A stretch of DNA of 64,000 bases, from contig CAYWKD010000001.1 of the NCBI GenBank assembly GCA_964458705.1, positions 91,393 through 155,392 on the forward strand, written 5' to 3'. The stretch comes from JAAUTG01 sp964458705. GTDB lineage: Bacteria; Bacteroidota; Bacteroidia; Chitinophagales; Saprospiraceae. Under the pieces are notes generated by a model that did no database searches, was not told where the DNA came from, and saw only the letters and a list, made by a program, of their open reading frames with translations. The position numbers and the translations under genes are program-made. Positions 55,001 to 63,202 of the stretch are shown here, one piece after another. How positions within the stretch are numbered: the first letter of the stretch is position 1; each line of letters starts with the position of its first letter.

Positions 55001-56485
55001 ATGGTAGCACTAGCCTACATAATCGTCAGCATTTACATTATTACACTTTCCTACATCACTGCTTATTGCTTATTAGAATTCCATTTGCTGTACCAGTATA
55101 AAAAAAATAGTCCCAAAAAGCTATTGAAAGAAACGCCGCTTGAGGGAAACCCGAAAGATTATCCTTTCGTTACCATCCAACTGCCTATATACAACGAAAA
55201 GTACGTCATTGAACGACTTATCGATCGAGTAGCAGCATTTGACTATCCTAAAGATCGCTTTGAAATACACATCCTAGACGATTCGACTGATGAAACCTTA
55301 GAAATCACTAAAAAAAAGGTTGAAGAGTATCAAGCTAAGGGTTTTACAATTGAGCAAATTGTTCGACAAGAGCGCACTGGTTACAAGGCGGGTGCGTTGA
55401 GAGATGCCATGCCTTTTGCAAAAGGAACTTTTATCGCTATTTTCGATGCAGATTTTTTACCTAGAAAAGATTTCCTTAAGCGTACTATCCCCTATTTTAG
55501 AAATGAAAAAGTTGGAGTTGTTCAAACTCGTTGGGATCATATCAACGAGCATTATTCCTTGCTGACCCGCCTGCAGGCTATACAGCTCAATGTACATTTC
55601 ACGGTTGAACAGCGAGGTCGAGCAGCAGGAAATTATCTTTTACAATTTAATGGCACAGCTGGCGTATGGCGAAAGTCAACCATTGAGACTGCCGGTGGCT
55701 GGGAAGCGGATACCCTTACCGAAGACTTAGATTTAAGCATTCGAGCGCAGTTGAAAGACTGGAAGATTGTTTATTTAGAAAATTTTGACTCGCCGGCAGA
55801 ACTTCCAGCAGACATGAACGGGTTGAAATCTCAGCAATTTAGATGGATGAAAGGCGGTGCGGAAACCGCAAAAAAGATGTTGCCAACTATCTGGAAGTCA
55901 AACCTTCTAATAGGACAAAAGATCCATGCAACAGGGCATTTACTTTCTAGCACAGTTTTTGTATTCATATTTGTAGCAGGCGTATTTAGCGTTCCTTTAA
56001 TCTTCTTAATAGGTTTTACTAAAATTAATACTTCGTATTTTGCTTACTTTCTCACAGGCTTGTTTTCTATTGCTGCCATTCATTATGTTAGCAACGTTGA
56101 AGGCTCTATCAGAAAAGAATCTTACCTTAAAAAACTATTCAAGTTTGCGGTGCTTTTCCCTGTATTTCTCTCTCTTTCCATGGGGCTGTCTTTACACAAC
56201 ACCGTAGCTGTTCTGCAAGGCTATTTGGGCAAGAAATCGCCTTTTGTTCGGACACCAAAATTTAATATTCAAGGCATTTCAGATTCTTTCTCGAAGCGGG
56301 AATATAGAACCTATAAACTTTCATGGACTACCATATTTGAAGGACTACTAGCTTTCTACTTTCTTGCTGCTGTTCTTTACGGTTGGCAAAGCAAAAATAC
56401 AGACTTTATGCTGTTTCATATTATGTTAAGTATTGGGTACGGTACTATATTTGTTTATACACTTCGCCATTTGAGCTTAAGGTAA
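55001..56485 (+). CDS. Cellulose synthase-like membrane glycosyltransferase (CslA/glucomannan type)
   Basis: 494 residues. One N-terminal TM helix (about 5-25), a processive GT2 domain with IHILDDST, FDADFLP and the terminal TEDLDL plus QQFRWMKG (QxxRW) motifs, then about four C-terminal TM helices. The set of D, D, D and QxxRW is that of enzymes making beta-1,4-linked polymers and couples synthesis to export. The product (mannan, glucan or glycolipid) is not determinable. It follows a DPM1-like gene. Confidence 0.88.
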   Translation: MVALAYIIVSIYIITLSYITAYCLLEFHLLYQYKKNSPKKLLKETPLEGNPKDYPFVTIQLPIYNEKYVIERLIDRVAAFDYPKDRFEIHILDDSTDETLEITKKKVEEYQAKGFTIEQIVRQERTGYKAGALRDAMPFAKGTFIAIFDADFLPRKDFLKRTIPYFRNEKVGVVQTRWDHINEHYSLLTRLQAIQLNVHFTVEQRGRAAGNYLLQFNGTAGVWRKSTIETAGGWEADTLTEDLDLSIRAQLKDWKIVYLENFDSPAELPADMNGLKSQQFRWMKGGAETAKKMLPTIWKSNLLIGQKIHATGHLLSSTVFVFIFVAGVFSVPLIFLIGFTKINTSYFAYFLTGLFSIAAIHYVSNVEGSIRKESYLKKLFKFAVLFPVFLSLSMGLSLHNTVAVLQGYLGKKSPFVRTPKFNIQGISDSFSKREYRTYKLSWTTIFEGLLAFYFLAAVLYGWQSKNTDFMLFHIMLSIGYGTIFVYTLRHLSLR

Positions 56486-56655
56486 TTAGTATGTTTTAAG
56501 AACAATCAACCTGACTTAGAAGTAAGACTTTTGAAATTTTAATGCCGATAAAATCGGCACAAGCAGATAGACAAAACTGTTTGTTAACTTATACAATCTT
56601 TCTATTAATGTGATGATTATGTTATCAAATATCTAAACCTGTCCACTTATCTAAA

Positions 56656-56886
56656 CTACGAAACAACATTGCTTAGTTTAGTTTTATCTACCTCTGGCAT
56701 CTTGCAATCTTCCTCTGCTTTTTTGCCACAAACGGTACATTCACCAATCTGATTTTTTAGCATAGGATTATTAGTAGCACAAGTGCCTCTAAATTCCTCT
56801 TTTTTAAATATGTAGCGAATATTAATGAGCAAGAACGAGATACCAAACACACTAAATACAATCGCTAAGGTATATAAGAATTCCAT
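56656..56886 (-). CDS. Small membrane protein with cysteine motif
   Basis: 76 residues: one N-terminal transmembrane helix (about 5-25), then a cytosolic or periplasmic tail with four cysteines (Cys36, Cys50, Cys53, Cys61; the central pair is CTVC) that could bind a metal or iron-sulfur cluster. Similar short membrane proteins accompany respiratory genes in many Bacteroidota, but no such neighbour exists here. A TACCTTTG -7 box lies upstream on this strand at 56934-56927. Confidence 0.7.
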   Translation of the reverse strand: MEFLYTLAIVFSVFGISFLLINIRYIFKKEEFRGTCATNNPMLKNQIGECTVCGKKAEEDCKMPEVDKTKLSNVVS

Positions 56887-57114
56887 TATTTAATTTTAGC
56901 TTGTTTTATAATTATTACGCTTACAGCAAAGGTAATATTGATTTAAAGAAATCGTTACGTATGAGTCAACTTATTTCTCTATCAGCACTTCCATTTTGAT
57001 TGAATGACTACTTTTAAAGCACGTAATCACACGTAATCATTTGCATTAAACTGTATATAATAAGAACAGTAGAGCCATTTCAAAGTTCTACCTTTATAAA
57101 AATACTCATTCATT

Positions 57115-57894
57115 ATGTCAAATACACTACCATCTAAATTGCAAGCCTTTGAACGACTACTTATCATTATGGATGAGTTGAGGGAAAAATGTCCTTGGGA
57201 TCGAAAACAGACCTTCCAGAGTCTTCGCAATTTAACTATTGAAGAGACTTACGAGTTGGCAGATGCCATTTTAGAAGAAGATACCAATGGCATCAAAGAG
57301 GAAATTGGAGATTTAATGCTTCATCTTGTCTTTTATGCTAAAATTGCAGATGAAAAGCAAGCATTTGATATAGCCGATGTGCTCAATGAGGTATGTGAAA
57401 AGCTAATTAAACGACACCCACATATCTACGGTAGCGTCAAAGTAGAAAACGAAGAGCAGGTGAAGCAAAACTGGGAACAACTCAAACTGAAAGAAGGAAA
57501 AAAATCAGTGCTAGCGGGTGTGCCGAAGTCTCTTCCTGCCATGGTAAAAGCCTATCGAATGCAAGAGAAAACTAAACAGGTAGGTTTTGAATGGGAAAAT
57601 AGTACACAGGTTTGGGAAAAGGTAAAAGAAGAAATAGCAGAATTTCAGGAAGCCGTGGCACAAAAACAAGACAAAAATGCAGTAGAAGAAGAATTCGGCG
57701 ACATCCTTTTTTCCCTTATTAATTATGCTCGATTTAATAATATTGATCCTGAAACAGCACTAGAAAGAGTCAATCGAAAGTTTAAAAAGCGATTTGAATA
57801 TATTGAAGCGAACACTCCGAAACCACTGACGGAGATGAGCCTCTCAGAAATGGATTTACTTTGGAACGCCTCAAAACAATTGGAAAGAAAGTAA
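57115..57894 (+). CDS. mazG: Nucleoside triphosphate pyrophosphohydrolase MazG
   Basis: 259 residues with two MazG helical bundles. The metal-binding EExxE...ExxD pattern shows in EETYELADAI and EEIGDLMLHL in the first half and again in EEIAEFQEAV and EEFGDILFSL in the second. It hydrolyses non-canonical and canonical NTPs to NMP and pyrophosphate, limiting mutagenic or alarmone-linked nucleotides. The length matches E. coli MazG. Confidence 0.94.
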   Translation: MSNTLPSKLQAFERLLIIMDELREKCPWDRKQTFQSLRNLTIEETYELADAILEEDTNGIKEEIGDLMLHLVFYAKIADEKQAFDIADVLNEVCEKLIKRHPHIYGSVKVENEEQVKQNWEQLKLKEGKKSVLAGVPKSLPAMVKAYRMQEKTKQVGFEWENSTQVWEKVKEEIAEFQEAVAQKQDKNAVEEEFGDILFSLINYARFNNIDPETALERVNRKFKKRFEYIEANTPKPLTEMSLSEMDLLWNASKQLERK

Positions 57895-58086
57895 AATACT
57901 ATTCTTTTTTTTCATGGCACTATTTTTGTACTACATTTGCGGAAAATTCAAGTATCATTTAAGCAAACCACATAGGACAATATTTTGTTAGTTGATAACA
58001 AGAATGATTATACTATACATTGTACCCGATGAGTGCGATTAGATTTAATCATAAAATTTACACCGCACAAAAATTAGTAAAAATTA

Positions 58087-58659
58087 ATGAAAAAAATTCA
58101 ACTAGATATAGTAGCCCTTTCCCACAGTGTAGCACAATCCCATAATTATGCTGTTGTGTTAGGCGAACAAGATGGTTCAAGAAGACTTCCAATCGTGATT
58201 GGTGGCTTTGAGGCACAAGCAATTGCAGTAGCCATGGAGCGCATGATGCCTAATCGTCCATTGACGCACGACCTCTTTAAAAACGTACTCCACACTTTTG
58301 AAATTACTTTAAAAGAAATTGTAATTAATGACCTTTTGGATGGCATTTTTTATGCTAAGTTGATATGTACTCAAAATAGTGAAATCATCGAAATTGATTC
58401 CCGTACTTCTGATGCCTTAGCTATGGCAGTTCGTTTCGATTGCCCAATCTATACCTATGAATCCATTCTAGACCGTGCTGGCGTTGTTTTAGAAAAAGAA
58501 GAGAAAGAAGAAGCTAACCAGTTGCGCTCACAAAAAGTAAAGCGGCTGTCTGCCTATTCTATTGGTGAACTCAGTCAAATGCTTGACGAAGTTCTTAAAA
58601 ATGAAGACTATGAAAGAGCAGCTGAAATTAGAGATGAAATCAATCGCAGAGAGCAATAA
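58087..58659 (+). CDS. Bifunctional nuclease family protein (DUF151) with UVR domain
   Basis: 190 residues. The BFN/DUF151 domain (about 1-135) contains GSRRLPIVIGGFEAQAIA and SRTSDALAMAVR, followed by a C-terminal UVR motif (about 155-190, SQMLDEVLKNEDYERAAEIR) as in UvrB/UvrC-interacting proteins. BFN proteins cleave DNA and RNA in plants; the bacterial role is not established. This BFN-UVR fusion is common in Bacteroidota. Confidence 0.88.
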   Translation: MKKIQLDIVALSHSVAQSHNYAVVLGEQDGSRRLPIVIGGFEAQAIAVAMERMMPNRPLTHDLFKNVLHTFEITLKEIVINDLLDGIFYAKLICTQNSEIIEIDSRTSDALAMAVRFDCPIYTYESILDRAGVVLEKEEKEEANQLRSQKVKRLSAYSIGELSQMLDEVLKNEDYERAAEIRDEINRREQ

Positions 58660-58701
58660 TTTATACAGTGCTGTATTTAGTCGATAGTTATAAATAGCTA
58701 T

Positions 58702-60108
58702 ATGAAAAACTTACTTATTCTCTTATTGCTCGTACTCACTCAATCAGCTACTGCACAAGACCTTATAAGCAGTGAACTGCTCAGCAAGTACAACGCTGTT
58801 GAACTTTTGTTTCAATTTGGCATTCCCGCAGATCATGGAGTCAAGGTCTATAAAATCCTTTATGCTACTCCTGATGTTCAAGGAATCCAAGACACCGCTT
58901 CTGGAATTTTGGTGCTTCCCGATTTGGAAGCAATCCTACCAATGGTAGTTTATCATCATGGCACGACTAGCCCAAAGGAGAATGTGCCTTCTCGTCAAAG
59001 TTTTATTATTGCAGAATTATACTTTGCAGGAAAAGGATATGCTACTACCTCTGCTGACTTTTTAGGACTTGGAGATTCTAAAGGCTTTCACCCCTATCTT
59101 CATGCGGCTTCACAGGCTTCCGCTAGTATAAACCTCATTCGAGCTGCTCAATCCTTTTGTGTTAGCCAAAATATTGAACTTAGCGATCAGTTGTTCATCA
59201 CTGGATATTCACAGGGCGGACACGCTGCAATGGCTACTTTTAGAGCATTAGAAACCACGCATAATCAAGAATTTACAGTAACTGCAGCAGCTCCAATGTC
59301 AGGGCCGTATAATCTCACTGGCACACTTATCAATAGTATTTTAACCGATGAGCCTTATTTATTTCCAAATTACTTTGTTTACACCCTAAAAGGACTACAA
59401 ACTGCTTACGGCAATCTTTACACGGACTTATTGGAAGTATTTAAACCCGAATATGCTGAATTAGTGGCTCAATTTAATAACGAGAGCGACTACGACTTAT
59501 ATGCCCTCAATGAAGATATGCTCGGCTTACTAGACTCACTGAACGGCTCTGCTATCCCGCGATTTCTGTTTCAAGAAGAAGTGATAGAAGCAATAGAAAA
59601 CGATGATCGCTCTAATCCTATCTTGGCTGCACTTTATGATAATAATTTGTTCGATTGGAGACCTAAAGCTCCTACCCGACTCTATTACTGCGAAGCCGAC
59701 GAGCAGGTGCCTTATGAGAATGCCATCTTCACGGATTCTTTGATGAATGCTAACGGCGCAAACCATGTAAGCGCCGTGAGTATGGGCGAGAATTTGAATC
59801 ATGGAGCTTGTGCCGTTCCTGCTATTCTCGATGCTGAAAATTTTTTTAGTAGTTTTCTTGCTGTCAGTTCTACTCGCAGTGCCAATGAGCCTTATGCAGT
59901 CGTCTATCCCAATCCAGTAGCCGATGAATTGAGCATTGAAACAGTAGCTCCACCACTAAGTATTGAGGTTTATAATGAATTGGGACAGTTGGTAAAACAA
60001 TCAAGTGGGACTAAACTTTCGACTAGGCAGCTACCCAATGGCATTTATTTTTTGAAACTTCAGCTAGAAAATGCACTTTTGGTACATAAATTTTTCGTGC
60101 AGCACTAG
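58702..60108 (+). CDS. Secreted alpha/beta hydrolase (lipase-like) with T9SS sorting domain
   Basis: 468 residues with a signal peptide (1-19). An alpha/beta hydrolase domain (about 75-390) has the nucleophile elbow GYSQGGHA with Ser170 and an oxyanion-side YHHGTTSP, resembling secretory lipases; Asp and His of the triad are probably near residues 335 and 375. A C-terminal type A sorting domain (VVYPNPVADELSI...) sends it through T9SS to the surface. Likely substrates are esters or lipids. Confidence 0.87.
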   Translation: MKNLLILLLLVLTQSATAQDLISSELLSKYNAVELLFQFGIPADHGVKVYKILYATPDVQGIQDTASGILVLPDLEAILPMVVYHHGTTSPKENVPSRQSFIIAELYFAGKGYATTSADFLGLGDSKGFHPYLHAASQASASINLIRAAQSFCVSQNIELSDQLFITGYSQGGHAAMATFRALETTHNQEFTVTAAAPMSGPYNLTGTLINSILTDEPYLFPNYFVYTLKGLQTAYGNLYTDLLEVFKPEYAELVAQFNNESDYDLYALNEDMLGLLDSLNGSAIPRFLFQEEVIEAIENDDRSNPILAALYDNNLFDWRPKAPTRLYYCEADEQVPYENAIFTDSLMNANGANHVSAVSMGENLNHGACAVPAILDAENFFSSFLAVSSTRSANEPYAVVYPNPVADELSIETVAPPLSIEVYNELGQLVKQSSGTKLSTRQLPNGIYFLKLQLENALLVHKFFVQH

Positions 60109-60202
60109 TGTTCAGAGGCTCGAAGAAATGCAGTTGAACATAAGTCACATTTGAAATACTAGTGATTGCACAGATTTCTGTTGAGTTCAATTAAAAGCCT
60201 CC

Positions 60203-60760
60203 ATGCAATATCTTTTTTTCGATACCGAAACCACTAGCCCCTATCAAACAAAGGCTCGACTAGTACAACTAGCATACCTCCTGACCGACGAGTACGCAAA
60301 ACCATTGGATACTTTCGTAGAAATTATTCGCCCCGAGGGCTTCATTATTGAAAATGACCACATTCACGGCATTACACACAAAATGGCACGCTCGGAAGGA
60401 ATCGAATTACAAGAAGCCCTAATCTCTTTTATGTCTGTCCTCAGAAGAGCAGATAAAATAGTCGCTCATCATATTGAATTTGACAAAAAAATTATATTTA
60501 ACGAACTCAAAGCCACTCAACTCACTAAACAATACTTCACTGACCTCTACGCCAAGCCCGCTCACTGCATTATGCAGGAATCTATGGCATTTTGTGGATT
60601 GAAAAAGGAAGGAACAGATTTACTAAAATACCCCAAACTATCCGAGTTGCACGAAATCCTCTTTCAAAAAGGACTACCCAAAGAAAAAAGCGCCTATTTT
60701 GATGCACAAGCCACCATGCGCTGCTTTTTTGAATTAAAAAAACGCTGTGTAATACCGTAA
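60203..60760 (+). CDS. DEDDh 3'-5' exonuclease (DnaQ/PolC-like)
   Basis: 185 residues. The DEDDh motifs are Asp7 and Glu9 (FFDTETT), an Asp in VAHHIEFDKK, and the terminal His/Asp in KSAYFDAQATM. This is the proofreading-exonuclease fold alone, without a polymerase. Its role (DNA repair, RNA trimming or ssDNA degradation) is undetermined. Confidence 0.85.
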   Translation: MQYLFFDTETTSPYQTKARLVQLAYLLTDEYAKPLDTFVEIIRPEGFIIENDHIHGITHKMARSEGIELQEALISFMSVLRRADKIVAHHIEFDKKIIFNELKATQLTKQYFTDLYAKPAHCIMQESMAFCGLKKEGTDLLKYPKLSELHEILFQKGLPKEKSAYFDAQATMRCFFELKKRCVIP

Positions 60761-60790
60761 TTCTTGGCATTTTGAATAAATATCCTATTC

Positions 60791-60820
60791 TTTGATTTTA
60801 CGAACTTCCACTTATCTTGG
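60791..60820 (+). promoter_or_regulatory. Promoter of leuB
   Basis: TTTG (60791-60794), 18-base spacer, TATCTTGG (60813-60820), one base off the TAnnTTTG box. The ATG of leuB is 23 bases further on. Confidence 0.5.
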
Positions 60821-60843
60821 GCAAATAAAAAATTTAAACAAAC

Positions 60844-61920
60844 ATGAAATATAAAATAGCCACCTTACCCGGCGACGGAATAGGTCCGGAAGTGATAGAA
60901 CAAGCAGTAAAAACACTAAAAGCTGTTGGAGATCAATTTGGACATGAGTTTGACTTTCAATATAGCCCTGTCGGAGCTGCGGCTATTGATGAAACAGGTG
61001 ATCCTTTTCCAGAAGCAACCTTCAACAATTGCCTCCATGCTGATGCCGTACTATTTGGTGCAATTGGTGATCCCAAATATGACAACGACCCCAAGGCTAA
61101 AGTCCGCCCAGAGCAAGGATTGCTCGCCATGCGTCAACAGTTGGGATTATATGCTAATATTCGTCCCGTTACTACTTTTCCATCATTAATCCATAAATCA
61201 CCCCTTCGAGCAGATTTGATTGAAGGGGCAGATTTGGTAGTGGTGCGAGAACTCACAGGCGGTATTTACTTTGGTCAACCGCGCGGGCGTTCAGAAAATT
61301 TAAAAACCGCTTATGACACCTGTGTTTATCACGAACACGAGATTAAGCGCATTGCAGAACTCGCCTTTGATTATGCCGCTAAGCGAAGAAAGCTGCTGAC
61401 TGTCATAGATAAAGCTAATGTATTAGCAACTTCTCGATTGTGGAGGGAGACCATCCAAGCGATGGCACCAAACTATCCTGAAATTGAGGTAAATTATATG
61501 TTTGTAGATAACGCTGCCATGCAGATGATACAATGGCCTAGACAATTTGATGTCATTGTAACGGGCAATATGTTCGGCGATATTATCTCAGATGAGTCTA
61601 GTGTCATCACTGGCTCGCTTGGACTCCTGCCGTCGGCTTCTATCGGTACGCATACTTCCGTCTTCGAACCCATTCATGGTTCCTATCCGCAAGCAGCAGG
61701 TAAAGATATTGCCAATCCAATTGCGACTATTCTCTCAGCAGCTATACTGCTGGAAATGGGATTGAATTTAACAGCAGAAGCCAAAATGGTGCGAGCAGCT
61801 GTAGAGGCTTCAATGAATGCCGCAGTTGTAACAGAGGATATTGCCGAGGACAAAGCAAATGCAGCTACTACTTCAAAAGTGGGAGACTGGATAGCTCAAT
61901 GGATTCGCAGTCAATCCTAG
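60844..61920 (+). CDS. leuB: 3-isopropylmalate dehydrogenase
   Basis: 358 residues. The opening LPGDGIGPEV, the loop ELTGGIYFGQPRG, DKANVL and GNMFGDIISDESS with metal-binding Asp, and EPIHGSYPQAAGKDIANP are all diagnostic. It oxidises 3-isopropylmalate to 2-oxoisocaproate in leucine synthesis with NAD. Length is normal. No leuA/C/D genes are adjacent here. Confidence 0.96.
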   Translation: MKYKIATLPGDGIGPEVIEQAVKTLKAVGDQFGHEFDFQYSPVGAAAIDETGDPFPEATFNNCLHADAVLFGAIGDPKYDNDPKAKVRPEQGLLAMRQQLGLYANIRPVTTFPSLIHKSPLRADLIEGADLVVVRELTGGIYFGQPRGRSENLKTAYDTCVYHEHEIKRIAELAFDYAAKRRKLLTVIDKANVLATSRLWRETIQAMAPNYPEIEVNYMFVDNAAMQMIQWPRQFDVIVTGNMFGDIISDESSVITGSLGLLPSASIGTHTSVFEPIHGSYPQAAGKDIANPIATILSAAILLEMGLNLTAEAKMVRAAVEASMNAAVVTEDIAEDKANAATTSKVGDWIAQWIRSQS

Positions 61921-61946
61921 CAACAATTACAAATGTCTTAAAAATT

Positions 61947-61975
61947 AGAGGGCTAGAGCAATGCTCTAGCCTCTT
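61947..61975 (+). terminator. Rho-independent terminator after leuB
   Basis: GGCTAGAGC (61951-61959) pairs with GCTCTAGCC (61963-61971), with extra AGAG/CTCT pairing outside one bulged G and a CTCTTT run behind it. Confidence 0.75.
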
Positions 61976-62188
61976 TAATTAGGTAGTAGTACGTGTTTTA
62001 GTAGCAGTAAGCTGAATAAATCCAGACCTTCACTACGCAATAATATTACGTCTTCGCCTGTACTGCTATTTTTTTACTGCGTAGCTGACTTCAATATATC
62101 GGCAAAACAAATATATGACACTTTTTTAAGATTTAATATATTAATAGAAAAAATATTTATTTTTATTCAAGTAACGCTGTTGATCAAC

Positions 62189-62812
62189 ATGAATCAAATC
62201 GAACAGGCTAAGGCACAGCTCTCCAAAGATGCGCTATTAAAAACACTAATCGAAACCATCCAACTCGACTACGAGTGGCAGCCTGAACAACAGGGCGATG
62301 TCTATTTTCGATTGTTGAGGGCTATTATAGGGCAGCAGGTATCGGTGAAAGCCGCCAATGCCATTCATCAACGCTTTCTCTATCTCTTCGAGGATCAATA
62401 TCCCCATGCGGCAAAATTGCTGACAATGGACATCGCCACCCTGCGCTCGGCAGGACTATCTAGGCAAAAAGCCCATTATGTGCAGAACGTAGCAAGCTAC
62501 TTTACGGCGCAAGCATTGCTCCACGAGGATTGGACACCCTGGACGGATGAGGCAATCATCAAAAAATTAACGGAAATAAAAGGAATTGGACAATGGACAG
62601 TAGAAGTCACGCTCATGTTTTGCCTAAATAGAGGGGACGTTTTTCCAATAGACGACCTAGGCATTCAACTCACCATGCAGCGACTTTATGACCTACCGCC
62701 CGACAAGCGACAACTAAAAAAAAGAATGGCAGCGATTGCAGCCAACTGGCAGCCTCATCGCACCTTAGCCTGCTACTATTTATGGAGCTGGAAACATAGC
62801 TGGTCTTCCTAG
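62189..62812 (+). CDS. DNA-3-methyladenine glycosylase (AlkA-type HhH-GPD)
   Basis: 207 residues from the ATG at 62189 (a TTG at 62180 adds three residues). The helix-hairpin-helix is LTEIKGIGQWTVE and the catalytic Asp is in the following FPIDDLG loop of the GPD motif. It removes alkylated purines to start base-excision repair. The small size without an N-terminal Ada-like domain fits the AlkA/MagIII group. Confidence 0.9.
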   Translation: MNQIEQAKAQLSKDALLKTLIETIQLDYEWQPEQQGDVYFRLLRAIIGQQVSVKAANAIHQRFLYLFEDQYPHAAKLLTMDIATLRSAGLSRQKAHYVQNVASYFTAQALLHEDWTPWTDEAIIKKLTEIKGIGQWTVEVTLMFCLNRGDVFPIDDLGIQLTMQRLYDLPPDKRQLKKRMAAIAANWQPHRTLACYYLWSWKHSWSS

Positions 62813-62882
62813 TTAAGCCAATATAACGGACGTTAAGCAAAACAATAATAAATAGCTATTCGACCTTATTTCTTTTAGTGGA

Positions 62883-62963
62883 AAAAGCATTGAAAATACT
62901 AAACAAAATAAACTCGCTAACGCTCAAACAGTATTTTGTTTTTAACGTATTTTCAATGCTTTT
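62883..62963. repeat. Large composite palindrome
   Basis: AAAAGCATTGAAAATAC (62883-62899) pairs perfectly with GTATTTTCAATGCTTTT (62947-62963), and AAACAAAATA (62901-62910) pairs with TATTTTGTTT (62932-62941), giving about 27 bp of stem with a small asymmetric interior loop and a 21-base end loop. Too long for an ordinary terminator; it may be a small non-autonomous element or dispersed repeat in the gap after alkA. Confidence 0.75.
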
Positions 62964-62999
62964 GTAGCGTTAAAAAAGAAATACAGTCTTGATTTTTTG

Positions 63000-63025
63000 G
63001 TTCTTTTTTATCAAGAAAAAAGAAC
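63000..63025. repeat. AT-rich hairpin
   Basis: GTTCTTTTTT (63000-63009) pairs with AAAAAAGAAC (63016-63025) around a six-base loop, 36 bases after the large palindrome. It could terminate the convergent transcripts. Confidence 0.6.
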
Positions 63026-63042
63026 AAGAACTTACAGCAATC

Positions 63043-63088
63043 AACACTTGAAACAGTAAATTATGCAATTGTGCGTAACATCAGTAAC
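63043..63088. repeat. 46-bp direct repeat, copy 1
   Basis: Matches copy 2 at 63111-63156 at 38 of 46 positions. It starts AACACTTG and ends with GCGTAACATC and AGTAAC. Confidence 0.75.
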
Positions 63089-63110
63089 TAATTATTAGAC
63101 CTTATCTACA

Positions 63111-63156
63111 AACACTTGCAACCCTAAATTATCAAATGGTGCGTAACATCCGTTAC
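63111..63156. repeat. 46-bp direct repeat, copy 2
   Basis: Second copy, 68 bases downstream of copy 1. It ends in GTAACATCCGTTAC, which itself forms a short GTAAC/GTTAC hairpin absent from copy 1. Only two copies exist, so this is not a CRISPR array. Confidence 0.75.
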
Positions 63157-63202
63157 AAACATGTAGTACAGTTGATTTTGTACTGGCACCTATGCTTGTC
63201 AT

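Noticed and set aside
63043..63156. CRISPR-like repeat pair
   Set aside because: Only two imperfect copies, no spacer series and no cas genes.
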